Under the pieces are notes generated by a model. That model saw nothing but the letters and a program-made list of their open reading frames with translations, did not search any database and was not told the origin of the DNA. From Gordonia otitidis NBRC 100426 (GTDB taxonomy: Bacteria; Actinomycetota; Actinomycetes; Mycobacteriales; Mycobacteriaceae), in the NCBI RefSeq assembly GCF_000248075.1, contig NZ_BAFB01000096.1, positions 1-46,894 of the forward strand: DNA of 46,894 nt, in the 5' to 3' direction. A program made the translations under genes and the position numbers. This document shows positions 25,011 through 32,885 of the stretch, piece by piece (within the stretch, counting starts at the first letter, position 1; the number at the start of each line of letters is the position of its first letter).

Positions 25011-25784
25011 TCAGGGCTCTCCGAGTGCTTTGTCCATGGCCCAGACGAGGATCTCGGCGCCCGACTGGGAATGCAGCGTCGAACCGGTGGAGTCGACGCC
25101 CCGCGCGGCGTCGCCCGCGGCGAGTTGAATGCCGGGTGCGCGGACGCTGTCGTCCTCGTCGCGGGTCGTGAGGACGGCTGTGCCGTCGACGACGAGGACG
25201 TGCGTGAATCGAGCGTCGGGAAGCGACACCGACGAATCCGGTGCCATCCGTACCGCGAACAGTGTCGCCGCGCGGTTGGTGATCGTGATCGCGGCGTCGA
25301 CGGCCGGATCTCCCGAGGCGACTGCGACCAGGCCGCCGCGGTCGAGAGCCGCGGAGATGTCCCGTTGTTCGTAGGACGGCGTAACGCCGTACTCGTCGGG
25401 GACGATCCACATCTGTACGTAATGCACCGGTGTTGAACCCGAATCGGCCCGGTCGGGCCACGGGTCGTTGCGCTCGGTGTGCTCGATCCCCGATCCAGCA
25501 CTCATGCGTTGCGCGAGGCCGGGATAAACGACGCCGGCGTGACCTGCGGAATCGGTGTGCACCAATGTGCCGGAGATCACCCAGGTAACGATTTCGGAAT
25601 CCGAATGATGGTGGGCGTCGAATCCATGTCCAGGCAGTAAAACTTCTTCATTGCATGCAATGAGAAGTCCATGATGGGTGTTTGATGGATCGTAATGATC
25701 GCCGAATGAGAACGAATGACGGGAGGTCAACCAATCGGTCGACGTCACCTCCCTGATTCCGGCCCGGAACACCGTGAAGACCAT
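25011..25784 (-). CDS. Pirin family protein (bicupin)
   Basis: A 257-residue cupin protein. The N-terminal half has the pirin opening REVTSTDWLTSRHSFSFGDH and metal ligands in GFDAHHHSDSEIVTWVISG and EHTERN; VHYVQMWIVPDEYGVTPSYE joins the second cupin, which looks degenerate. Bacterial pirins include quercetin dioxygenases and redox-sensitive regulators; none can be chosen here. It lies 32 bp upstream of the M13 peptidase on the same strand and is divergent from the pseudo-PBP gene. Rv0181c is a pirin of mycobacteria, but in a different place (from memory). Confidence 0.9.
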   Translation of the reverse strand: MVFTVFRAGIREVTSTDWLTSRHSFSFGDHYDPSNTHHGLLIACNEEVLLPGHGFDAHHHSDSEIVTWVISGTLVHTDSAGHAGVVYPGLAQRMSAGSGIEHTERNDPWPDRADSGSTPVHYVQMWIVPDEYGVTPSYEQRDISAALDRGGLVAVASGDPAVDAAITITNRAATLFAVRMAPDSSVSLPDARFTHVLVVDGTAVLTTRDEDDSVRAPGIQLAAGDAARGVDSTGSTLHSQSGAEILVWAMDKALGEP

Positions 25785-26243
25785 GACCCATTATGGGCAT
25801 CGTCGAGGTCACGGAGTGCAGGCCGCCATCGTGCTGCCGCTGAGGTCGGCGACAACACGACCGAGGGTTCAGACCTCCTTCTCGAACGCGTCCCCCGTGT
25901 CGAGCCCGCCTCCCCGGGCGATGGTGCGATGCCGACGCAGACCGATCGCGCCACGCAGGGGAGCGCCGCCGGCGTCACGCGGGACGGCGGAAAGCCCGAC
26001 GGTGTGCGGTCACCAGGTGTCGACCCGGCGACGCCGAAGGTTTCGGATGCCGAGTCGTCAGGCCGTAAGAGTGCAGAGTCGCCAGGCAAGAGCACAGACT
26101 CGTCGAGTGGCGAGGCCGCCGAGCCGTCGAGCGGCGCGGACGCTGGGAAAACGGACGGCCGAGACGAGATCGTGACGAGTCCGAGTTCCGACTGCAGCCC
26201 GGCGGTCCCTGTAACTCGTGTGACTAGAGTGAAAAATGGGACT
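25785..26243 (+). other. 459-bp gap, open in frame with the pseudo-PBP gene
   Basis: The reading frame of the downstream gene stays open back to 25716 (under the pirin gene). From ATG 25929 it would add 105 hydrophilic residues rich in Ser, Gly, Asp and Pro (GRKSAESPGKSTDSSSGEAA) before the membrane segment, with coding-like GC at third positions. No ribosome site precedes 25929, and TAGAGT (26225-26230) looks like a -10 box for a start at 26244. It may be either an upstream region or a disordered cytosolic tail. Confidence 0.4.
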
Positions 26244-27899
26244 ATGAAGTATTGCTTGCGGTGGGTGGCTCTTGTCGCCTGCGTCGTCCTCGCCAGTGCC
26301 GGCGGATTCGTGACCTGGCGGATGCTCTCCGGTGGCCCCGATACCGGCGCGGCGGCTGCCGTCAGAGAGTTCGCCAGCGCGTTGAGCAGGAAGGACGCCG
26401 CGGCTGCCGCGCAGTACACCACCGCGCCCGGGCAGGCTGCCGACGCTCTGACGCAGACCGTCACGGCGATGAACCCGGACTCGATAGACGTCGACGTGGA
26501 CAAGCCCGAGGAGTACAGCGACGGCACGGCGTCGTTCAACCTCAGGACCACCTGGCGGTGGGACAAGGACCGTTCGTACGAGTCGGCGACGTCGGGCACC
26601 GCGCGGCACCTGAGTTCGGGGTGGAAGGTCACCTGGGATCCCACGGTCATAGCCCAGGGGCTCCCGGTCGGCGGCAATCTTCGCGAGATCCGCACCGATG
26701 CGACGCCCGCTCCGACCGTGAACAGTGTGTCCGGCAAACCGTTCATGATCCTCCAGCCGGTCAACGAGATCGTTCTCGATCCCTCGAAGACCCGCGACGT
26801 AACGGGTTCGGTGCGTGCACTGTCGCGCACACTCGCGCCCATCGCGCCGCTGATCACGCCGGAGGTGATCAACGCCAAGCTCGCCGCCACCCCGAACAGA
26901 CCGATCGTCGCGGTGACACTGCGCGACTCGGACATGGGTGTGATGAACAGCAGCCCCGCTGCGATTCCCGGCGTCTCGATCAACAAGACGGACATGTTGG
27001 TGATGGCGGACCGTCGACTCTCGTCGCCGCTCGAGCCTGCGTTGACCAACTACTGGCAGGCCATTCGCGACGCCACTGCCGGGTGGCAGGTCCAGATGGT
27101 CGGCCCCGGCCTCAAGCCACGCAAACTCGCCGGTGAGCAGGGCCCTCCTGGTCCCGACGTCGCGACGTCGATCAATCAGCAGGTGCAACTGACCCTCGGC
27201 GACGCGGCCGTCGAGGTCGGCCAGCCCGCGACCATCATGGCCCTCGACGCACAGAGCGGGGCGATTCTCGGCCTCGCACAGAACGACTACGCGGTCGAGC
27301 GCAAGAACAGTGTGGACCAGGCGTATCCGGTCGGAGCGACACTCGATCCGGTTTTCGCTGCCGTCGACAAGGGCACGTCGTCGAACAAGCAGTCGTCGAA
27401 CAAGCAGTCGTCGGACACCGCACTCGACAGGCTCGGACTCGGGGTCGGGTTCACCGTCCCCGGCGCTTCCACGCCGACGACGCCGCAGTCGGGTGTGGCG
27501 ACCATCGACTATCGGCCGCAGTCGGCGACCGCGTCGATGCTGAACATGGCCGCGCTCGGAGTGTCGATGGCTCGGGCGCAGGCAGGTACCGGCAGTTCGG
27601 TGGCGCCCACGGTCATCAAGGGCGCGGCGACAAAGGTCGACGGTGGTGCACTCGGCGCGATCGACAAGTCGGTGAGCAGTCCGATCCTGTCGGCCATGAC
27701 GGCGACCGCCAAGACCGGTGACGCCAGCGATCTGACGCAAGCACCCGGGCTCAAAGCGCTGGTCGGGACAAACGGTCCGCAGGGTCCGGGATGGTTCGTC
27801 GGAATTCAGGGCGGCAAGGTGATCGTGATCTACACCGAAGGTGAGAAATCGGGCACCGCCGCCCTACAGGTCGCTCAGAAGTACTTCCGCATCGCGTAA
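26244..27899 (+). CDS. Penicillin-binding protein homologue lacking the catalytic serine (pseudo-transpeptidase)
   Basis: A 551-residue protein with one N-terminal membrane anchor (WVALVACVVLASAGGFVTW), a MecA_N/NTF2-like domain (about 35-140; AAAAVREFASALSRKDAAAA), a PBP dimerisation-like region, and a transpeptidase fold. ATIMALDAQSGAILGLAQND matches the strand before the active site in class B PBPs, but the SxxK box reads GATLD: Ser is Ala365 and Lys is Asp368. The KTG box survives as AKTGD (490-492). It should therefore bind no beta-lactam covalently and may be a structural or regulatory partner. NCBI-style name: NTF2-like N-terminal transpeptidase domain protein. Confidence 0.85.
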   Translation: MKYCLRWVALVACVVLASAGGFVTWRMLSGGPDTGAAAAVREFASALSRKDAAAAAQYTTAPGQAADALTQTVTAMNPDSIDVDVDKPEEYSDGTASFNLRTTWRWDKDRSYESATSGTARHLSSGWKVTWDPTVIAQGLPVGGNLREIRTDATPAPTVNSVSGKPFMILQPVNEIVLDPSKTRDVTGSVRALSRTLAPIAPLITPEVINAKLAATPNRPIVAVTLRDSDMGVMNSSPAAIPGVSINKTDMLVMADRRLSSPLEPALTNYWQAIRDATAGWQVQMVGPGLKPRKLAGEQGPPGPDVATSINQQVQLTLGDAAVEVGQPATIMALDAQSGAILGLAQNDYAVERKNSVDQAYPVGATLDPVFAAVDKGTSSNKQSSNKQSSDTALDRLGLGVGFTVPGASTPTTPQSGVATIDYRPQSATASMLNMAALGVSMARAQAGTGSSVAPTVIKGAATKVDGGALGAIDKSVSSPILSAMTATAKTGDASDLTQAPGLKALVGTNGPQGPGWFVGIQGGKVIVIYTEGEKSGTAALQVAQKYFRIA

Positions 27900-28318
27900 C
27901 CGGCGATCGCACGCCAGCCGAGCATGAACAGGCCGAGCGCGATGGTCGCCACGATGATGAAGCTCAGCGCGACACCCTGGTGGAGCAGGTACCTCAGCAC
28001 CATTCCGATCGCCACGGTGCACACCCAGATGACAAGACCGGCGGGCACGACGCGGGCCGGTCGGAAGTCGCTGCCGAACCACTCGCTGGAACCGACGTGG
28101 GAGTAGACGTAGGCGATCGACCATCCCGCGGCGGCACCGACGAGGAACGGCCACAAGGTCTGCAGCACGCCGAGGAGCGCGAAGCCGTCGTGGTGGTTGG
28201 CTCGGCCAATCAGCACGAACACGACCACTGCGACGATGTCGCAGAGCGCTGCCGCGGCGAGGGGGAACGTCGCCGTGGATCGACCGCTGGTCGCACCGGT
28301 CACGTCAGACTTCGACAT
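27875..28318 (-). CDS. DUF3054 family membrane protein
   Basis: A 147-residue protein with four membrane spans (AALCDIVAVVVFVLIG, TLWPFLVGAAAGWSIAYVY, VPAGLVIWVCTVAIGMVLRY, ALSFIIVATIALGLFMLGW). The motif VLIGRANHH after the first span, and GWRAI near the end, are typical of DUF3054. Function unknown. Its last 25 bp overlap the 3' end of the pseudo-PBP gene tail-to-tail. The ATG at 28318 gives the full family length. Confidence 0.85.
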   Translation of the reverse strand: MSKSDVTGATSGRSTATFPLAAAALCDIVAVVVFVLIGRANHHDGFALLGVLQTLWPFLVGAAAGWSIAYVYSHVGSSEWFGSDFRPARVVPAGLVIWVCTVAIGMVLRYLLHQGVALSFIIVATIALGLFMLGWRAIAGYAMRKYF

Positions 28319-28371
28319 GGGTATCCACGGTAGCGCGGTCGTCGGCCGACGTGGTCGCTCGGGTGCTGTTG

Positions 28372-29502
28372 TTAAGGCCGTGATCCTGTCGAGCCGTCTG
28401 TCTCGGGTGGGTCGGCGTCAGGGTTGAAATCTCCGGACGCTATGTCGCGATCGATCTCCTCGCCGATCGAATCGTCGGGACGAATCCGCGATCGGAACAG
28501 GAAGAAGACGACGACCCAGCCGATCGCGGCGATCAGGACATAGCTGATGATGCGGTAGACGAGCACAGCGGTGAGCGCGTCGGCGGCGGGCATTCCCGCG
28601 CTGGTCAGCGCTGGGACGAGCACTGCGTCGACCACTCCGATGCCACCGGGGAGCAGCGGGATGGCGGTGCCGACCGCCTTGCCCGCGGCGTAGGCGACCA
28701 TGAGGCCCGCGATGCTCGGGTGTGCCCCCACGGCCCAGCACGCGAACATCAGGCAGGCGACGTCGGCGATCCAGTTGAAAAGACTCCACGTGAACGCCAC
28801 CGACGTGTCGCGGCGGGTGAGTTGCACCGCGCGCAACTGTTCGAGCGTCTCGAGCAGCCGGGCAATTCCGTGATCCGACGGTTTGCCACGGATCTGGTTG
28901 ATCCAGCCGAGCACCCGCTCGCCGGTGGACTGCAACGACTCCGGGTGGCTGGCCAGGTATTGCAGCACCACCGCGACCGCGACGAACCCGACCGCTGAGA
29001 AGAACACCGAGAACGGACTGGTCTTCGCACCCGCGAGCAGTGCGCCGCCGAATCCCAGGACGGCGAGCCCGACGCCCGCGAGCAGCCCCGACATGACCAC
29101 CTGCCACGAGGCGACGACAGGGGATGCGCCCCACTTTCGCGTCTCCCGGTAGGTGAAGGCGGGCGCGAGAACCTGACCACCCGGCAGCGTCTGGCTCACC
29201 GAATTCGCGGCGAGGACCACCGACAACGACTTCCACTCTGCGACCCGGACTCCGGCCGAGCGCAGCAGCGCCCGCTGTACCTGCGCGAAACTGTCCATCG
29301 ACAGCAGTGCCGCGACGACACAGGCGGAAAGCCACACCCAGTCGAGGTCGCCGATGCGGTGCGCGGCCTCTTCGAGTTTCGGCCAGATGAGGACGATCTC
29401 GACCGCGAGGATGATCACCACGATCACCGTGAGGAGCCACCGCACCCACCAGAAGCGGGAGCGCGTGGCGGTACCGTGGACCGCCGGTGTATCCGACGTC
29501 AT
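28372..29502 (-). CDS. YbhN/LPG-synthase-TM family membrane protein (UPF0104; Rv0204c-like)
   Basis: A 376-residue integral membrane protein with about eight spans and the flippase-like core of the lysylphosphatidylglycerol synthase TM family: VLAANSVSQTLPGGQVLAPA near 105-125 and AIPLLPGGIGVVDAVLVPAL near 300-320. The aminoacyltransferase domain of MprF is absent, so it is probably a lipid transporter or scaffold. The C-terminal tail is acidic (IGEEIDRDIASGDFNPDADP). The ATG at 29502 lies 7 nt behind TACGCT, so the mRNA looks leaderless; an upstream 60-residue extension is rejected because it overlaps the divergent gene. Confidence 0.88.
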   Translation of the reverse strand: MTSDTPAVHGTATRSRFWWVRWLLTVIVVIILAVEIVLIWPKLEEAAHRIGDLDWVWLSACVVAALLSMDSFAQVQRALLRSAGVRVAEWKSLSVVLAANSVSQTLPGGQVLAPAFTYRETRKWGASPVVASWQVVMSGLLAGVGLAVLGFGGALLAGAKTSPFSVFFSAVGFVAVAVVLQYLASHPESLQSTGERVLGWINQIRGKPSDHGIARLLETLEQLRAVQLTRRDTSVAFTWSLFNWIADVACLMFACWAVGAHPSIAGLMVAYAAGKAVGTAIPLLPGGIGVVDAVLVPALTSAGMPAADALTAVLVYRIISYVLIAAIGWVVVFFLFRSRIRPDDSIGEEIDRDIASGDFNPDADPPETDGSTGSRP

Positions 29503-29509
29503 ACGGCCA

Positions 29510-29529
29510 AGCGTAACGACCGCTAGTGT
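29510..29529. promoter_or_regulatory. Divergent pair of -10 boxes for leaderless genes
   Basis: Minus strand TACGCT (29515-29510) lies 7 nt before ATG 29502. Plus strand TAGTGT (29524-29529) lies 7 nt before GTG 29537. The two start codons are only 34 bp apart, so each promoter's -35 zone lies within the other's first codons. No consensus -35 is seen for either. Confidence 0.6.
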
Positions 29530-29536
29530 GACTTCC

Positions 29537-30970
29537 GTGGACCCTGCTGCCTCGTCGACCGCCGGATATCCCGAAGACGCCGGCGCGAGGGCATCGAATC
29601 GGCCGTTGGCCGAGGTCGACCGGTCCAAGGTGCACCCCTTCGTCCGTGCCACCGCGGAGTGGACGTGGCGGATCGTGCTCATCCTGTTCGGTTGCTATCT
29701 GCTGGTCAGGATCTTCCTCGAGTTCGAGCAGGTATTCGTCCCCGTCGCACTCGCGATCCTGGTGTCGGCGTTCCTCGTCCCCGGAGTCGACTGGCTCGAC
29801 AGGCGGCGCGTACCCCGATCGCTCGCGGTCGTCATCATGCTTCTCCTCGCGCTCGGTGTGGTCGCCACCGTGCTGACGTTCGTCGGGCGCGCGTTCGTCC
29901 ACGGTTTCCCCGCCCTCACCGCCGAGATCACCGAGACCATCGACCGCACCCGACAATGGCTCGTCGACGGTCCGCTCGGTGTCGACGAATCGCAGGTGCG
30001 CAACTTCGGGTCGAACATCATCTCGTTGATGGAGCACAACCAGGCCAAACTGGCAGGTGGTGCTCTCGCCACTGCCACAACGGCGACCGAACTGGTCACG
30101 GGAGCGCTACTGACGCTCTTCCTGGCCATCTTCTTCCTCTATGGAGGCGGCCAGATCTGGGAGTTCTGCTGCAGATTGGTGCCGCGTGGTACGCGCGGAC
30201 GTGTGGCCGCGGCGGGTGTGGCGGGGTTCGGCACACTCGTCGGATATGTCCGGGCGACCGTCATCGTCGCACTCGTCGATGCGGTGTGCATCGGTATCGG
30301 CCTCGCCATCCTGCGTGTACCTCTCGCACTGCCGTTGGCGACGGTGATCTTCCTGTTCTCCTTCATCCCGATCGTCGGGGCGCTGATCAGCGGCTCACTC
30401 GCCGTGGTGATCGCGCTGGTCACCCAGGGGTGGCTGACCGCGGTCATCGTGCTCGCCATCCTCATCGGCGTGATGCAACTCGAAGGCCATGTGCTGCAAC
30501 CGTTCCTGCTCGGCCGGTCGGTCCGGCTGCATCCGGTCGCGGTGATCCTCGCGATCGCCGCGGGCATCGTCGCCGCGGGCATCGTCGGCGGACTGTTCGC
30601 GGTGCCGGTGATCGCCTTCGCCAATACCGCTGTCCGGTACCTGGCCGGGCATCGGGATCTCGCCGTGAGCGAGGGCGACGGCTCCTTCCACTACGCACAG
30701 CCCGACGATCCTCACTGGGACACGAAGAGTATCGACGACGCCACGGCGTCGGCCGGGTTGTCCGTCGAGGAGGCCGTCGGGGTGTCGCCCGCCGACGCCG
30801 AAGCCGACATCGAGCGCGGGCTCGACGGAAGCGCGCGCCGACCGCGGCGGAGTGCGCCCGAGCATGACGCCGACGGGGACGAGGGCTCGGCCGCGCGGGA
30901 TGCGGACGATCGGAAGCACACCGGAGACGAGAAGAACACGGGCGGGACGGACGCCGACGAGTCGTCATGA
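29537..30970 (+). CDS. AI-2E/PerM (UPF0118) family transporter, Rv0205-like
   Basis: A 477-residue membrane protein of the AI-2E family with eight predicted spans. FLEFEQVFVPVALAILVSAF and LVPGVDWLDRRRVPRSLAVV open the fold, and the conserved end LEGHVLQPFLLGRSVRLHPV followed by IVGGLFAVPVIAFANTAVRY closes it. About 100 residues of charged, disordered tail follow. Substrates range from quorum signals to sodium ions in the family, and none can be assigned. The leaderless GTG at 29537 is chosen from the -10 position. Its stop overlaps the histidine kinase start by 4 nt (ATGA), so a sensory link with that system is likely. Confidence 0.88.
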   Translation: MDPAASSTAGYPEDAGARASNRPLAEVDRSKVHPFVRATAEWTWRIVLILFGCYLLVRIFLEFEQVFVPVALAILVSAFLVPGVDWLDRRRVPRSLAVVIMLLLALGVVATVLTFVGRAFVHGFPALTAEITETIDRTRQWLVDGPLGVDESQVRNFGSNIISLMEHNQAKLAGGALATATTATELVTGALLTLFLAIFFLYGGGQIWEFCCRLVPRGTRGRVAAAGVAGFGTLVGYVRATVIVALVDAVCIGIGLAILRVPLALPLATVIFLFSFIPIVGALISGSLAVVIALVTQGWLTAVIVLAILIGVMQLEGHVLQPFLLGRSVRLHPVAVILAIAAGIVAAGIVGGLFAVPVIAFANTAVRYLAGHRDLAVSEGDGSFHYAQPDDPHWDTKSIDDATASAGLSVEEAVGVSPADAEADIERGLDGSARRPRRSAPEHDADGDEGSAARDADDRKHTGDEKNTGGTDADESS

Positions 30971-32115
30971 GCAGCGATCCGGTCGCCCCGCTGTGGCGTG
31001 GTGCTCAGGTGTTGCGGCTGCTGTCGTACCTCTACGCGCTGGGATTCCGGATAGCCATCGACGACGACCTGCTGCATCCAGGGGTCGCGTGGTTTCTCTT
31101 CGGCGTCCTCACGGTGTGGACGCTGGCCTGCGGTGTCGCCTATTACGTCGGTGTCGGGCGCAACTGGTACTGGGTGGGTGCCGAGATCGTGATCGCCTGC
31201 GGCATGATGCTGTCGACGTCGTACGTCGCGACCGAATCGTGGGCGTTGAACAACCAGACCTGGCCGACGACCCTGTGGGCGACCAACGCGGTGATCTCGG
31301 CAGCCATCCTCGGCGGACCCGTCGTCGGAGTGGTCGCGGGCGTGGGGGTCGGCGGCACGAGCGCATTCGTCAAGGGCTGGCTCGACCTCAATTTCGGCCG
31401 CAACGCCACGATCATCGTGATGGTGGCCTCGGGTCTCGCCGTGGGACTGGCCGCGGTCAGCGCGCGTCGCGCACAGGCCCAGCTGGCTGCGGCGGCGCGC
31501 GCCGCTGCGGTTGCAGCCGAACGTGAGCGGCTGTCCCGGGAAGTGCACGACGGTGTGCTGCAGGTACTCTCGTTCATCTCCAAACGCGGCCGCGAAATCG
31601 GCGGTCCGACGGCGCAGCTCGCCGACCTCGCAGCCACCCAGGAGACTGCGCTGCGTCGGCTCGTCGCCGACGTCGACGTCGACACCGGATCGGAATGTGG
31701 GACTGCCGATCTCGCGGCACTGCTCCGCGCCGCAGCGGGTGACGGTGTCGCGGTGAGCGCGCCCGCCGATCCTGTGATGATCGATGCGACGACGGCCCGC
31801 GAGATCAGTGCTGCGGTGATCAACGCGCTCGACAACGTCACCCACCACGCCGGGCCGGGCGCCCGCGCATTCGTACTCCTCGAGGACCTCGATGACACGG
31901 TGGTCGTCAGTGTCCGCGACGACGGCGTCGGAATAGCCGCGGGCAGACTCGAGGAGGCACGTCGTCAGGGCAGGATCGGCGTGGCCCGGTCCATCGTCGG
32001 GAGAATCGAATCCCTCGGTGGCACCGCGACACTCGACTCCGACGAGGGGATCGGCACAGAGTGGGAGATGACGGTTCCGGTGACGCGGCCAAAGGATGAC
32101 AGGATGCACAGATGA
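30967..32115 (+). CDS. Sensor histidine kinase, HisKA_3 type (MacS-like)
   Basis: A 382-residue kinase with about five membrane spans in residues 20-165 and little outside loop, so it probably senses the membrane itself. The dimerisation helix carries phospho-acceptor His194 in LSREVHDGVLQVL. The ATP-binding domain shows N-box VINALDNVTHHAG and G1-box VRDDGVGIA. It belongs to the NarL/LuxR-coupled kinases; MacS of corynebacteria is a likely relative. Start and stop codons overlap its neighbours by 4 nt on both sides, giving tight coupling to the transporter and the regulator. Confidence 0.9.
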   Translation: MSSDPVAPLWRGAQVLRLLSYLYALGFRIAIDDDLLHPGVAWFLFGVLTVWTLACGVAYYVGVGRNWYWVGAEIVIACGMMLSTSYVATESWALNNQTWPTTLWATNAVISAAILGGPVVGVVAGVGVGGTSAFVKGWLDLNFGRNATIIVMVASGLAVGLAAVSARRAQAQLAAAARAAAVAAERERLSREVHDGVLQVLSFISKRGREIGGPTAQLADLAATQETALRRLVADVDVDTGSECGTADLAALLRAAAGDGVAVSAPADPVMIDATTAREISAAVINALDNVTHHAGPGARAFVLLEDLDDTVVVSVRDDGVGIAAGRLEEARRQGRIGVARSIVGRIESLGGTATLDSDEGIGTEWEMTVPVTRPKDDRMHR

Positions 32116-32774
32116 CCGAGACAGATGAGGTGGCATTGCGGGTCATGGTCGTCGACGATCACCCGATGTGGCGCGACGGCGTCGCACGCGACCTGGCCGA
32201 CGCCGGGTTCGACATCGTGGCGACCGCTGATTCCGCGGGGGCCGCGGGACGTCGCGCCGGCGCGGTGCTTCCCGACGTCGTGCTGATGGACATGCAGCTA
32301 CCCGACGGCAACGGCGCCGAGGCCACGGCGGCGGTCCTCGAGGTATCGCCGAAGACCCGGGTCTTGGTGCTGTCGGCATCCGACGAGCGGGATGACGTGC
32401 TCGACGCCGTGAAGGCCGGGGCGAGTGGCTACCTCGTCAAGAGTGCGTCGAAGGCAGAACTGATCGACGCGGTACGCGCGACGGCACAGGGTCAGGCGGT
32501 GTTCACACCGGGGCTCGCCGGACTCGTCCTCGGCGAGTTCCGGCGCATGTCAACGCAACCCGACCGTCCGGCAGCAGCGCCGGTGCTCACCGAACGCGAG
32601 ACCGAGGTGTTGCGGTATGTCGCAAAAGGTATGAGCGCCAAGCAGATCGCGCGAAAACTGACGCTGAGCCATCGCACCGTCGAGAATCACGTGCAGTCGA
32701 CGCTGCGCAAACTCCAACTCGGCAACCGAGTGGAACTCGCCCGGTACGCGATCGAGCACGGTATCGACGAGTGA
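32112..32774 (+). CDS. NarL/LuxR family response regulator
   Basis: A 220-residue two-domain regulator. The receiver has acidic pocket VVDDHP (14-19), phosphorylation site Asp60 in VLMDMQLPDG and a conserved Lys in YLVKSASK. The LuxR HTH near 155-215 reads LTERETEVLRYVAKGMSAKQ and IARKLTLSHRTVENHVQSTL. It is the partner of the kinase whose gene overlaps it. Targets are unknown; its own operon and the neighbouring mmpL3 block are possible but untested. Confidence 0.93.
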   Translation: MTETDEVALRVMVVDDHPMWRDGVARDLADAGFDIVATADSAGAAGRRAGAVLPDVVLMDMQLPDGNGAEATAAVLEVSPKTRVLVLSASDERDDVLDAVKAGASGYLVKSASKAELIDAVRATAQGQAVFTPGLAGLVLGEFRRMSTQPDRPAAAPVLTERETEVLRYVAKGMSAKQIARKLTLSHRTVENHVQSTLRKLQLGNRVELARYAIEHGIDE

Positions 32775-32804
32775 CGCCGGTGCGCCGCTGACGTCTTCAC
32801 CGCG

Positions 32805-32885
32805 TCGGAACGGCTGATACCTATTCGCCGATACGGCTGAACTATTCGCCGGAACGGCTGAACCTATTCGCCGGAACGGCTGCGG
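32805..32885. repeat. Tandem 21-22-bp repeat at the mmpL3 3' end
   Basis: TATTCGCCGGAACGGCTGAA-like units begin at 32822, 32843 and 32865, preceded by a half-copy TCGGAACGGCTGATAC (32805 area). The third copy includes the mmpL3 stop codon (32864-32866), so the last codons (SRSGE, stop) are tandemly copied beyond the gene. Each unit has a small GCCG/CGGC hairpin. It fills the convergent gap between the response regulator and mmpL3. Confidence 0.75.
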
